Below are positions 1 to 12,299 of a stretch of 64,000 nucleotides of DNA, piece by piece. Source of the DNA: Termitomyces sp. T153 (taxonomy: Eukaryota; Basidiomycota; Agaricomycetes; Agaricales; Lyophyllaceae). The DNA is taken from positions 682,001 to 746,000 of the forward strand of contig JACKQL020000018.1 of NCBI GenBank assembly GCA_018296165.2, given 5' to 3'. Numbering within the stretch: the stretch's first letter is position 1; each line of letters begins with the position of its first letter. The notes beneath the pieces are model-generated. The model searched no databases. It had not been told where the DNA came from and saw nothing but the letters and a program-made list of their open reading frames with translations. The position numbers and the translations under genes are program-made.

Positions 1-561
1 AAAATACTCCAGCTGGAGACATTTAGTGGTCAACGTTGATAATGGTGGTAGATGATGCACCTACTTTGAAGTCAAGTCATTGATCACTCCGGTAGTTGTG
101 TTATACTGTCGCGCCAACGCAAATATTGCGGCAATCCCTGCTGCTCGGTCAAAATACTGTCAATACACTGGAAGTATACCAGCCTATGCCAGAATCAAAG
201 TCGGGGACAATAGCAGCGAGGGTAATGATGATCAGTTGGACTGTCTTACGCCAGTCACTCCAATTCTGAGGATCATCTGAGGAGTCGGTGGGTTGGGGCC
301 AGAGAACCTTAGTTCCATCCTTGGTAAGTTTGAGCTGGGACGCAACGCCCTCTCCTAACTCAATCCTTGCTTCCCTAAGAAAGATTATCAAGATAATAAG
401 AAAGTGGACGACAATCGGTAGACCGACTGTGGATCGATGATCAACCGACCAGCATTCTTCTCATGATAGGAGAGGAGATCGATATGAGACTTTTCGCTGT
501 CGCTGTGGGCCGAAGCATGGTCGAACTTCTCGACACCGTTTGTAGCTTCCTTGGAATCCAT
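1..561 (-). CDS. MFS transporter, 5' half (runs off the left edge)
   Basis: N-terminal part of a fungal major facilitator superfamily transporter, a membrane permease moving small organic solutes. Four exons can be placed: 561-428 (starting MDSKEATNG), 374-184, 137-65 and 12-1. The introns are 427-375 (53 nt), 183-138 and 64-13 (52 nt). The reading contains LWPQPTD, DPQNWSDWRKTVQLIIITLA and IVPDFDSGIG, then IAAIFALARQYNTTTGV and the start of a W-S-I-F segment, as in the allantoate-permease-like fungal MFS family before and through the first membrane segments. The second intron fits only with a GC donor after base 184 or with a frame compromise, so that junction is less certain. No disabling changes are seen. 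Substrate cannot be told from this part. CpG is normal here, unlike the DNA from 1.6 kb onward. Confidence 0.8.
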
Positions 562-1597
562 GTGTAATATGATGGAAAATGCCGAAGACAAGGTCGTTCT
601 ATACTAGTATTTATATAGGCCACAATGCCATGTGTCCGTGTAGTTTTCAAAAGACGACACAGGACAAATGTTCGCACCATTATTGTGCCTGTTCACTCGT
701 GGAGATTGCGATCAGGCACGATTATGTTCTTAAATGTTCTTGATCCAACCGTGAGACTCAACGTCCATGAAGGATTACAACATCGACATGATGTCTGACC
801 ACGAGAGTGAGCAAGTACGAATGCCAAAGACGCCGGAGTGATAAGTCAAGAGTTGACAGATATCTCCCACGGCATGTCGGAAGATAGAGAGACAGGTGAC
901 ATTCATTTTGATCCTACATAGGACAGGTGTAATGTCTATCGACGAACAAAGTTTGAGAAGATGACGAATGATGGGACACGTTGTGTGTGGCGTTGACGAG
1001 ACGGTGAACCATTCTCCACCGCACCCTTTGCTCACTGAAAGCCAAGACAAAGTGACAAGCCGAGAAATTGGTTCCTAGACGTTGATCTGTTTGTAACTGC
1101 AGATCTAAGAGCTTTGCACGCATTCTCTATCATTCAACAATGCTTTGGAGAGATTAACATCAGCCTGAGAGAGATACGCCAAAAGAGTCGAGAAGAACCA
1201 AACGTGTTATCTTCGGGTGAACGGATCTCCTAATGGACGGATAAGGTTCAGCGAGTGAGAAAGAAAGGCTGAGCGTCCACGACCGACTGTGACAGTATGA
1301 GTTGGTTCCGAGGTGAATTGTCCCGTGTACGAACTTTGCAGTACATGTAATACATGGCTCGTCCTTTCGGAAATTCCTGCCGACCTATTTAAGATCCGGC
1401 GGCAAAAATCAACCTGCACCTCCGCGGTCCCTTCTGGATGACAATAGGGAAAAAGGGAAGAAAATAAAGCGGATCTAACCGGGAATTCAACCCAGGACCA
1501 GCATGCATATGTGCCCTGGGTTCAAATCCCAGAAAAATTACAAGGTCACAAAAGTTAGCAATCACATGATCACCGGAGCACATGAGCTTGTTGACAG
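562..1597. other. Intergenic region upstream of the MFS gene
   Basis: No convincing coding region. This CpG-containing stretch holds the MFS promoter on the minus strand and ends at the sharp change to CpG-poor DNA near 1.6 kb. The only structured feature noticed is the inverted pair of tRNA T-arm-like hairpins at 1479-1532. Confidence 0.6.
1479..1532. other. Inverted pair of tRNA T-arm-like hairpins
   Basis: On the plus strand, 1516-1532 is a 5-bp stem (CTGGG/CCCAG) closing the 7-nt loop TTCAAAT, a textbook T-arm and B-box. On the minus strand, 1495-1479 is CTGGG, loop TTGAATT, CCCGG, also a T-arm shape. They lie 20 nt apart in opposite orientation. No matching A-box or acceptor stem was found, so this is a relic or chance pair rather than a tRNA gene. 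Confidence 0.4.
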
Positions 1598-4500
1598 TTG
1601 ACAGTGATCACATCCGATCTGTTGACCACATCTCCAGTCCATGTAGTTCTATCAAGTCCATCAGCAACAAGGTTGATGAACTATATAGACTTGTCACTAC
1701 TGCTTCTCCAATCTCACCCTCTACCTCTCCACAAACAATCAACTCTTGAATCCTCAGCCTCAAAGAAAATCACAAGAAACTCAAAGAAATCCTCACACAT
1801 ATCAATGATTCTAGCAGCAGCTCTAAAAAGGACAAAACTAGTGTTGACTACCACTTTCATACAATACTGGGACACTGTGGATACCACTGAACTCAATATC
1901 AACACACCACAAGATTTCATTCATCTCTTGTGTCAGGACTACAATAAAGGACAAATAGCACAGCAAGAAGACTGTGTGTTTATGCACTCATACTGGGCAT
2001 TTAAAGGTGATCCATACACATGGGTGCATCATGCATACCTCTACTTTTTCTAACATTTGGCTACAAGTCTCCTTTCAGAAAATCATACTTGGTTCCCTTC
2101 AGCCCAGTCAACATTTCTGGGATCAGATCTGTACTGCCTTTATTGATAATGATAATAACAATTCTGGTTCCAATCTCCTTCACACCCAGTATGCACTTGC
2201 CTCTATCTCTATGATTCAATCAGGCCACAACTATATTGCTTATGTCCTTTGTACTGTTCAAACTCTCAAATTCTCAATGCAATGGTTGGAACTTTCTAGA
2301 AGACCTGGTGGCAAATCCATCAAATCTGATTATATCATTGGCACCTTCAATCTTTGAAAATGAAGAACTTGTCAGCAGCCCCAAGGAATCATGCAATGTC
2401 AATAAATATTAATACAAGGCTTTGAAGAAGCAGTATGACAGGAAACTCAACAAGTTCTGAAAAGATCATGCTAGAATTATACATGCTTGTAGTGCTATTC
2501 TCAAGCTCTATCTCACAGTATGTTATCACTTGATGACAATCTCACCTCATAATAACATTTTTTCTATAGTTTGGACCCATCATTCTGCTCAATCCTACCT
2601 GGGATACAACCAATAGATTACAGTTCAAGAATCATACACTTGAGTTTACTCAAATCACCACTTGTCTTTGTGAACAGTGTTTGGTTTTCACTGGTCCTCT
2701 TGACAAAGAGTTTGAGGATGTATTGATCAATATCCCTGTTTTGAATTTTGAGCATAATTTCTCATCTCTTTATTATGTTTTTGTTAATCTTGCATCAATT
2801 TCTGTGGCTGAATATGTTTGTAACTTTGTCCTTGATAATCTTTCCTTACATGTTTCCAACCTTGGAATTGATTGGTCCATTGTTTTGTATAAGTTTGTGG
2901 CTAATATAGAGTAATTAATAAATTTTAATTTGAATCCTTAACAGAAATTAAAAGGTTAACCAACCTTATGTCATCATGGTCATGAACAATTTCATAAACA
3001 ATGTATTGTATTGTCTAGTTCAGAATCACCTCCTAGGCCTCCACCTCCTGCCTCCTCTTCTGCTCAAGATAAAGAGAATTCCATGATTGCTGTCAAGAAC
3101 TTTTCTAAAATCAAAGTCAGCCACATGAACAGCTCTCAAGTCCAAACATGCCAACAAGGAGTCTGGTACTGTCCACATCTTCAAACCTGCTGCTGAAATT
3201 GTTCTATCACACATGTGTCAACTGCACATGTCCATTAAAGAAGAGAAGACCAAGCAAAAGGAATTAGACTTGCAAATTATCCAAGATTGCCTCTGAGCCA
3301 TTTAACTCTTGCTAGAAGTTTTGAAAATTCTTGACAAGAACAATCTTTAGTACATGTTCTTCATTTACATTTGACAAATCTAACAATTAATATAGTTTGA
3401 TTTGCATACAGTTAAGCAGATTTTCTACTATTGTTTAAGATGCTAAATTCTTATTCAAAGATAATCACATTTGGCCTGTTTTTGTAGATTATGTACAGTT
3501 GTTGCATTGTCTGTCCATATCTTCATGTAAACTCTCTTTCATGTCTCTTTCCAATACTTTGGCCCAGCACCTTCAGCCTAAAAGATTTAAAAATAAAATT
3601 CTCAGTCATTCACCTGGGCTCAATCATTCTTGACAATAGCCTCACATTTTGCAGAGCTGGCAGCAGAACATCCAGAAGGAGAGGAAGAATACCTTCAACA
3701 GATGGAAAATGAACTGGCCTCTTGGATTGAAACTGTTTAACCCCATGAATCACCCAAAACTCATGCTCAAAGAAAGCACATCATGGCCAATTACATGTTC
3801 ATGGTCTCAAAATATTGTCCTAATATAGCATTGCAAAAAGTCTGGGATGCTGATGTCATTATGTATTTTGCTCCTTTCTTTTTGAAATTCCTTGTAAGTC
3901 ATAATTTTCTTTTTCACAATGACAATGCTCATTCAAACAATTGACTCACACTGCTCCTCTTCCTGGATGGGACACCCATTAAAGCTCAAAGCTCAATTGG
4001 ATGGCTCTCAATGCTTACAATGGCTATTGTCAAGTATTGTTGTAATTTCAAAACAAGCAAAAAGTGTAGAGTAACCCTCCTGGTTTATTGCAATCTGTTT
4101 GAAACTTTGCATAATCAAGTGTCTCAATGTAAATACATCTATATATCCACAGCTTTCATATCTAACTATTACACAATAGTAATTCATGAATTTCACCTTG
4201 ATAGGTCATTTGACTGTCATCTATACTTTGGACATGCAGAAGTCCAGTTGATAATCAATGCTGCCCTTGATGCTACTTCTGGGCACCATCCTATAATACA
4301 AGGAATTTTGAGAATCTTGTTCCCCTTTTACCTTAGCTGTTGACCTTTGACAATTTGTATTAAAATACTTATAGTATCCAAAATTTCACAACTGAAAATT
4401 TATTGTAAGGAAAGGGTGCAGTGGAATATAGAAATTGACTTTAAAGTAAGTTTTTGCTGTATGTTTGAGTGAACATATTTTTGATACAAATAAAGTTATA

Positions 4501-5960
4501 ATAATATGGTTGAGAAACAGCAACTGTTCTTTATCTTGCACTGGTTACCAAGGCACATAATATGTTATTTGATGTGGTCACTTACATTATTGCTGATCTT
4601 TTCTTGCATGAAGCATTTGAGATGAGATACAAGGTATGTATGAACAAGACCTGCTTTTCTGATTTAATATATTATTAGACAATTGCTGAACTCATGAGTG
4701 ACCAAAGTGCTCAGCTCCATATTGATTCTCAGTGTCTCAACAAACCTTTGTAAGTTACTCCTATTCCAAATGTGTTTGTTACCAATTTTCCTGTCCACAT
4801 TTTTAGCCATCACAAGTGGTGAACATGACTTCCAACTGCTGCAATGTCCTTTCTGTTTCAGACAATGTAGCAAAATTAGCTTGTAAAGCAGGTTTGCCTG
4901 TACTGGTGCATATACTCTTAGATGTGATATAGGAAATGGTGTAAGCAAGTAACATGTGTCATTCAAAGGATATCTTATCAAAAATACACTATATTTCAGA
5001 GTGATGATGGGTGTTGAATTTGCTAAAATGCTACTTGGACATATGGATGGGACAGGCAGTGTTTTTGAAAAACATTACTTGCAAAATACCACCAATGTTA
5101 ACCAGTCATGCTTTGCTTGGAAGAAATAGAGGGCATTCATGCATCTGCAAAGGTTGGTTGCTCAAATTCTATTTTTCTTCTAGTAAGCTGAAACATTTCA
5201 TAGGAAGTAGCAAAAAAACATGCATTTGCTTCTTGTGCCATTGAAGCCATGGTTCATCAGAGATTTCAAATTCCTGCATAAGTTGAAGGTTCTATAGGGA
5301 TTCAGGACAAAGAATTCAAGAATGCTGTTAAGGTGAGAATTTGCTCAGAGTCTTACTTTCTCTTTTAATTGCTTGTATATAGCAACTTCCCAAGGTCATT
5401 GCTATTAAGAATGAGATTGATGCAACATGGGACCTTTATCTTCAAGGATATATAGCATCAGCTAAAACCTACAGTCATACTTTATAGTCAGCAAACAAAA
5501 TATACCAATTAGCCACTGAGCAAGAAAAGGATTATATCAAGGAGATTCCTCCATTGAGGATTCTTGAGGGAATGGAGGAACACATACTTTAGGTTAGCAT
5601 TTATTCAATTGAATTTTTCTTCCATGATAATTGTTTTCAGACAAAACAAATATTACAAAAATTAGTGGAAGAGCTCAATAAGAAGAAACACTACTTTATT
5701 CAACAGGCAAAGCATTAGGATGACAGAGCTTATTCTTCTGCAATGAAAAATAGAACATTGAGCAGAACAGCTGAAGATTGTTTTGCTGCTATCAAAAAGT
5801 TGGATCAGGTCTCAAGCCAATAAAGTATGTAATGATTTCTATATACTCCAATGTATTTTCTCATCTTTTATTCTCATTAGACAATGGAAGCTATCAATGT
5901 CATTGATGTCATTTATATCAACATTGTGATCCCATTCCTTCACCAACTTTATCCAATCTA
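1598..5960 (+). pseudogene. Remnants of an unidentified multi-exon gene
   Basis: Plus-strand coding-like blocks are separated by short non-coding pieces and broken by stops. They include 1598-2053 (ending GDPYTWVHHAYLYFF), about 2090-2357 (with RRPGGKSIKSDYIIGTFNL), 2681-2914, 3650-3900 (with EEEYLQQMENELASW and MANYMFMVSKYCPN), 4011-4343, and 5386-5830 (with DLYLQGYIASAKTYSHTL, EIPPLRILEGMEEHIL and SRTAEDCFAAIKKLDQ). Several blocks end at GT- and resume at AG-like sites, so an intron-containing gene is likely. I do not recognise the family. The DNA is CpG-depleted like the transposons, and the gene could be mobile-element cargo or an old host gene. It ends just before the Tc1/mariner terminus at 5982. 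Confidence 0.35.
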
Positions 5961-5981
5961 GGCAATTTCAAGAGACATATA

Positions 5982-6462
5982 CAGTGGCTCAAAAAACTGT
6001 CCCAATGTTTTATACTTTTTGAAAGATGACATTGGCATGAAGGATTGGAAGTATCTAAAATTTTGTTTAAATTATGTAAAATACTATGGCATTGCAGCTA
6101 CAAATTGCATCTTAGCTTATGTAATTTAAATCAAAACTGATGGAGTAATGGCCATTTTAAAATATTCACTCATTGGGACAGTTTTTTGAGCATCTTCAAG
6201 TTTGCAGATTTATCCCTATTAGTCAGAAATAAAGAGTAAGTTGTATGTGGGAATATTAACAGAGTCATGTGACCATGTTTGGCTATATTTGGGAGTGGTT
6301 TGAGTTGGTTGAACCACATCTTGACCTTCAACCACTATCATGAAAGCTACTTCTCCTGCACAATGCTCTACTGTTGCTTCTCTCCTTGCTCAAGAGTATT
6401 CTCTGCATCAGATTGAGGCTAAAACTGGTCTAGGAAAGCCTGCTATTGGTAGGATTAGTAGA
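5982..6462 (+). mobile_element. Tc1/mariner left arm with transposase N-terminus
   Basis: The arm begins with the 26-bp terminal repeat. A copy of the inner 21 bp of that repeat recurs inverted at 6171-6191, so the first 210 bp resemble a small inverted-repeat element. A reading frame opens at 6340: MKATSPAQCSTVASLLAQEY followed by the helix-turn-helix segment SLHQIEAKTGLGKPAIGRIS, the N-terminal DNA-binding part of a Tc1-type transposase. It stops matching the family at about 6462. No catalytic DDE domain is present in this arm, so it cannot encode an active enzyme. Confidence 0.75.
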
Positions 6463-6469
6463 TGTTATA

Positions 6470-6840
6470 CCAACTACAACTTAAATGGGCTAAAGAGCAT
6501 CAACTTTGAGCATAGGAACTTTCCTCTTTTTAGCAGACTAATACCCCTCCTCATTCAGCACATTCAAGACAGTCTGAGGAGAGACAGGATTGGAAATGAT
6601 GTTGTTGATAAAATTGGTGGCCTGAACAGCTGTATCAAGTCTCCCAGTTGAGATTTGTCAAACAATAGCCTGTTTATCACATGGAGTAAGCTTAGCTGGA
6701 CAGCCTCCAGAATGGTTTTCCTTGTCCACCTCCAACTCTCTACTGATTCTCCCAATAGTAGACTTCCGTAGACCAGTTTTAGCCTCAATCTGATTTTTTT
6801 TATCCATTTTAACATGCACAGGGTGCTTAGTGCCCATTTT
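6470..6840 (-). pseudogene. Tc1/mariner transposase fragment, inverted
   Basis: Minus-strand reading from about 6810 downward: QIEAKTGLRKSTIGRISREL, then ENHSGGCPAKLTPCDKQAIV, then an in-frame stop, then TGRLDTAVQATNFINNIISN and SPQTVLNVLNEEGY. This is the paired helix-turn-helix DNA-binding region of a Tc1-type transposase, covering and extending the piece encoded in the left arm but in opposite orientation. The catalytic domain is missing. Its position just inside the left arm implies an internal inversion or a second insertion. Confidence 0.7.
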
Positions 6841-7239
6841 GCATGGTACTACTGACAAGGTATCTAAGTCTATGAGGGCTACTGAGTTCCACACTCCCCC
6901 ACATATGCAGAGAAAGAGCAGGCCAACATTTCCAAGTGCCATTTAAACCACACCCCCTGGTAAATCCTTGAGGCAAGACAATGGAGTGTTGGTGGGCTCT
7001 GGAGGTAATTGTACTGCAAAGGCTTGTGTGGTGAGCAGGTCAGGATGAGCAGGTGGGCTATGGTCCCAACCAGAGCTAAAATGGATCAGGGCTTTTAGTG
7101 GGCCTTATGCCCTGTGCCATTATTATTAAGATAGTGAAGTAGGATGAAGGATAAATATATGTGGCCAGCAGTATTGGGTTCAAGGGTGTGTAGGTGAGCA
7201 TGTGGGCTGGCAATCAGTGGTCAAATTGGGTGCAATCTT
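6841..7239. other. Spacer between Tc1 fragment and LINE 3' end
   Basis: No coding region could be supported. CpG is almost absent. It may include the LINE 3' untranslated region; no poly-A or simple 3' tail was recognised. Confidence 0.4.
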
Positions 7240-10200
7240 GAATCATTTGGTGGTGTCTATGTACCTAAGGAGTTGCTTCACAGTGCATGGTGAGGAGAAC
7301 AAGAAGGGGAGTGACTCAGCTTGGCATTTGAGCAGTTGCTGTAGATGAACATGGCACTCATATTGATATTGAGGACACTCAAGAAGGTAGTGCCTCACTG
7401 TCTCAACCATGAGGCCATGACAGTGGGGGCAAGTGGGTGTTTTGGCATGTCAGATCTGGAAAAGGTGCTGGTTCAGGGGGAGGTGTCCCATGCACAGTTG
7501 AGTGAGCAAGGTGGATTGGTGTCTGCTCAAGTTGCTAATGAGTTGCATATAGCTTTTCAAGGGGAGGGACTTGTCAAGCTGGTGGGATGACAGGTAGCAT
7601 GGTGACTTCTTCCATTGGCATTTCCACTGTGCCTGGGTCATGGTGAGCTTGGCTTGGCAGGTTGCAGGTATGCTGATGGGCAAAGGCTTGGTTTGGAGGA
7701 GTGCTGGGAGGGAGGTGCAGGAGCTAGTGAAGCTACTTGCTGCCTCCTTTGCCAATTCATCAGCTCATTTGTTTGGTGTCAAACCAGAGTGGCTGGGGAA
7801 CCAGTGGATTTGCAAGCAGACAACACTTCAGTGACAGGGTTTCCACATCCTATTTGGGGCATGTGTGATGCATTGTCTGGCTGGAGTAATGAGGCAATCT
7901 TGTTTCCTGTATAGGGCCTCAGCAGCAATGTGTGCTCTGTCTAGAAAGTAGTGGGTAGAGTGCAGTTGCTAGTTGGATAGGTTATGGATAGTTGCCTGAC
8001 TGTCACTGCCAATGATCTTGAGTCCTCTCAGTTGCCTGGAGAAACTCATTAGTGGGTGTAGGCCCATATAGATCCCAATGATTTCTGCCTCATAAACTGT
8101 GTGCTCATTGATCAAGCCAAGGTGGTAACCCAGATGGGAGACCTCCTCACCATTTACAAAGAAGACTGCTGAGGCCCCTATGCCATCCTGGAAGGCTGAT
8201 CCATTGCAATATATTGCCATCATCACTTGTTCATGCATATGCTGGATCACTTCAAGGGCATATTCCTTGGAGTCTGGTATGTGCATTGTGAAGGATGTGC
8301 AATAGTTTGGATATCAATAGTGGGCTTCAATGACTTCAATGGGTACTGAGTCAATGCCTGTGTGAAAGAAGAGGTTATGTAATGGAGAGCAGTGCCATTT
8401 GACCTGATGTTTTGCTGCCCTCTGGGCAATTATGTTGACAGGGTGGGATGTCAGTAAGTGAACCTGCTTGGATGGCAGTTCTGGTGAGGATCCTATTGAA
8501 TAAGAGGTTGATAGGAAGGAGATTAGCATGGACTTCAAGGACATCCACTGCAGCAGTGCTCAGGGCACCAGTGACAATCTTTGCTGCATGACACTGAGCC
8601 ATGTTCAGCTTCTTTGTAACTGCTACTGAGCCAGTCCTGCATCTGCTAGTTGAGCTTGTGCTGATGTTGGTGTACCAGACATTGGCTATGTAGGTGAATG
8701 CCAGGACTGCCACCCTATTGTACAGTTGGCAGACTTGGTGTGGGAGCATTCCACTAGAAACTCAAGAGAGCCTAGCAATCTGGTGCATCCACCATGTGGC
8801 AGTCGCTATTACCCAATGGGTGTGAGCTGCCCATCTCAACTTAGTGTCAAACATGACACCAAGGTATTTGTATGTTGTGACTGTATTGACAGTCTGTGCT
8901 GTGATAGAGCCCCCAGGGTCAGTGCAGTGTAGGGTTAGGTTAGTGGGTATCACATTGCAATGCAATCTCAGGAAATTCATGAGAGCAAGTTTAGAAAGTT
9001 CAAAAGGGGAATTATGAGACAGGGACCACTCAAAAGCACCTTGAGTGCATTTGAGGAGGTCTTTGATAATGGCATACATCTCCATCAGAAACTTTGTAGT
9101 GGCAAGGAACATCACATCATCCACAAAGCCAGCAGAGAGTTCAGTCTTGCTGCTCTGGAGAGTGACTTGGATAAGAGGGGCATTGTAAAAGGCATAAAAG
9201 ATCATAGAGAGGGGGCAGCCCTGTGTTGTGCCATTGTCAACTGCAAGCCAGTCAGAGAGGGTTGGAGAGCATCTGCTCCACCAAGCAGATGTAGCACAAG
9301 GGAATGCCACTTTCTCTCATATTGTGGACAAGCTGGTCATGAACCATGTTGGGGAAGGCCCTCTGCACATTGAGGAAGAGGGCAGAAGCAACCTGATCTG
9401 AGTGCCATGTGTCCTTGATCCTTGAGACCACCAGATGCATGGCATCTGTTGTGTTGTGGCCAGGGTAGCCTCTGAATTGGCCTGGTGGGAGCATATTGTA
9501 CTTTTCTGTGATATATGAGAGATCAGCAGCAACTAGCATAGAGAGGAGTTTCCCCATAGTATTGAGGAGGCCTATAGGCCTGTAGGCCTTGGTGTGGTCA
9601 TAGGCCAGCTTGCCTGGCTTGCACAGAACTAAGGTAGTTGACTCCAGCCAGCTGGCATGGTACACTCTCAGGTTGAAAACTGCTGCAAAAATAAAGTGGA
9701 GGTGGTCAACAAGCATGGCTGCATACTGTTTCAGTATGACATTTGGGATCCTGTCAGGACCAGGTGCCTTGAAAGACAGGAGTTTGCCTATAGTTGACAG
9801 GATGTGCTTCTTGGAAAAGGAAGGGGACACATATCAAATGAGGTGGAGGTACACCATGTGGGGAATGGAAGAAGAGGAAGGAGGTAGGAAGGAAGAAAGA
9901 CTCAGCTAGTGCCTTGGCCTTGGCCTCATTGGTGGTCATGGTGACTAGGGCACTGTTGGCCATCATCTTCAAGTCTGGGATCCTGGTGTAGGCAAAGTCA
10001 GATGGTTTCTGTATTACATATTTGTTAGCAATATAGATTTGCCAGGCATCAATAGACTCCAGCTTTGCTCTGCAGATGGCATCATCCATCTCTTGAGAAA
10101 GATGTGCCACCTTGGATTTTGCATGGTGGTTAGGTATATCACAGTATCTGAAAGCAATATTGTTTGCCTGGCATCTCTGGCCCTTCAGCCATTTGAGATT

Positions 10201-12165
10201 GTTATTCCACCACCTCTTGGTGTGTGGACAGGGCCTGTGGACCAGGATGATGTTGTTCCCTGCTATGATACCTTGGATTATCTGCATCAGGTCACACACC
10301 TTGGAGTCAAACTCTGTCTCCATGAGAATGGGCACTGCTAGAGACTCATTCAGCAAATGCTCCTCCAGAGCTGCACTGAACACCTCCCAGTTGACCTGGT
10401 GGAAGTCTTTTGATGGTGGGGAGGCAGTGCATGGGAACAGGAGCTCAACTTCAGTGACTATTGGGAGGTGGTCAGCTCATGACAGGCAGAGTGAAGGGAC
10501 TACATTGCAAAATATGATTGGATCAATGTCAGTGTGAGTCTGCCAAACATTGTCAGGTCACATCCACCTGTCACTAGTGGTCTGCAGGGTAGGGATCTCT
10601 GAGAGAAGGGCTAGCTCTATATTGTATGCTGTCAGCATATTGAGAAGGGGTTGTATCAAGTCCCTGGGACTGTTGAGATGGCAGTTGGAGGGTGGTTCCC
10701 ACATTGGGTGGTAGTAGTTGAAGTCACTGAGCCATATCATGTGGTCTCCAGGTGATGGACAGGCAGTATGAACAGATGATGACAGGAAGGAGGTGAGGTC
10801 ATTGAAGACTCCATTGTGAGTGCAATTGTTGTAAACATTAAAGATAGAAAGGTACTCAAACTTGCCAGAGAATCTGACTGCTGAGATATCTGTGGATCAT
10901 ATGTTCAACTGTGAGGTACATGTTTGTTGAGATGTTAGTGTTGATGAGCAGCACTGAGTGTGAGTACATGCTGCCATCTCTCCTATGGTCAGTGTCAGGT
11001 TCTGCTGATGATGGGGGCTCAGTTACACTGGTAAGTCCTTACTAGGCAGATGCAATGTCCTGTGCTTATAACCTAGCACTCTGGAGGTGGCGTGGAGGGG
11101 TGAGACTTGCAAGGGGAAGCTATGGGAGGCAGTCCAAGCAAGTCCAGAGTGGTCCAAGAAGTCTAAGACCAAGTATATTAATGTTGGGCTTGGGTAGGCA
11201 TCAGGGACAAGTTTGTGGGCATGTAAATAGACTGTGGGATAGACAGGGCTTCACTAGGGTTGGGGGTAGAGCTAGAGTTTGACAGGGGGATCAAGTAAGA
11301 CTTGATGGAGCTAGGGCCGAGCAGAGAGTGAGGTCCAGAGTTGTTGCAAGAATGTTTTTGGAGGTCATAGTGTGTGTGTGGAGTTCATACAGTTGTCAGA
11401 GATGGAAAGAATTTAGAAAAATAAAGGAAAAGGAGACAATCAAGATGAGACAGAGAAAAAGATAGATTCAAGACTAGAAATAGAAATAGAGATGGAACAA
11501 AACACAAGACACAGGAAACTAGTAAATGCAAGTAACATCAAGACTACTGTACAAGGAGCTATTCTATGACTTATATACTGACTACTGGACAGCTCTGGAG
11601 GACAATGAGCATGGCAGCAGAGTTTGATGGAGCTGTGTGGAGTCAATGGGTGTCAGGTACAATCAAGGGGCATGCTGCAGTGATATTCTAATGGGATCAG
11701 TTGGGGGTGTGGGCTGCCCCAGGGTCATTGTGATATTCCAGAGCAGGTTGGATGAACCAGGGTAGCAAGTTGGAGGTGTGTAATGAGGTCAGGAACAGTG
11801 GAGGAGGGTTCCAGGGCTTAGGGGAAGTGTGGATGGCTATGAGAAGGCATTGGAGTTGGTCAGAGGATTGTCAGAGTTTGCCAGGATGCATCAGAGTTAC
11901 CTGGGGTAGGCATGGAGGGTAGGTGCTGATAATGCAAAGGACTCAGAGAAGTGAGCAGGTTGGGAAATGAGGTCGGGGGTTTGGAGAGTGGGTCATGACA
12001 ATCAGATGGGTATAGGACTCTCCAGTAACTGGAGGCCTTAGTATTACCTAGCATGTCAAGAAAAGGTTCCTGAAGTGCTAGTACATCCCAATCCTCCAGT
12101 CATGCTGTGGCTAGTATGTCTGTTTGTATGGTGTATGATTTTCTAATGTTCTGCTGCCAGATGTG
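7240..12165 (-). pseudogene. LINE ORF2: endonuclease, reverse transcriptase, RNase H; broken
   Basis: The endonuclease starts near 12165 with IHIWQQNIRKSYTI and WDVLALQEPFLDMLGN, is split by the 10993-12000 insertion after WRVLYPSD, and resumes with SVLLINTNIST and MIWLSDFNYYHPMWE (10740-10690). The reverse transcriptase (9830-8762) shows PGPDRIPNVILKQYAAML, YRPIGLLNTMGKLL, the A motif as LFLNVQRAFPN (expected Asp is Asn), TTQGCPLS and the active-site GFVDDVMFLA. RNase H (8286-7700) starts with IYCNGSAFQDGIGAS, where the first catalytic Asp is Asn, then YEAEIIG and GSDSQA. The C-terminal region ends near 7240 with CPHCHG, H and C spacing typical of these elements. Several stops confirm it is dead. 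Confidence 0.85.
10993..12000 (-). mobile_element. 1.0-kb TGTCA...TGACA insertion, older copy
   Basis: Begins TGTCAGGTTCTGCTGATG at 10993 and ends GGTCATGACA at 12000. It is flanked by GTCAG (10988-10992) and ATCAG (12001-12005), a 5-bp target duplication with one mismatch. Removing it restores the LINE endonuclease reading WRVLYPSD next to RRDGSMYSH. Both ends match the ends of the 13967-15143 element in inverted orientation. CG positions of the other copy are mostly TG or CA here, so this copy is older or more heavily methylated. TG...CA ends and 5-bp duplication suggest a solo LTR or a small LTR-derived element. Confidence 0.7.
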
Positions 12166-12299
12166 TATTTTGCTGGGTGCTGAGGGGGGTCATCTATGAG
12201 TGTGTGTCTGGGTGAATCTGAAGTCATCCAGGTTGCCCATGCAGCTTGGGGTTCAACTGTTTGCTAGAATCTTCTATAAATGGGGGGGCATTTCACTGG

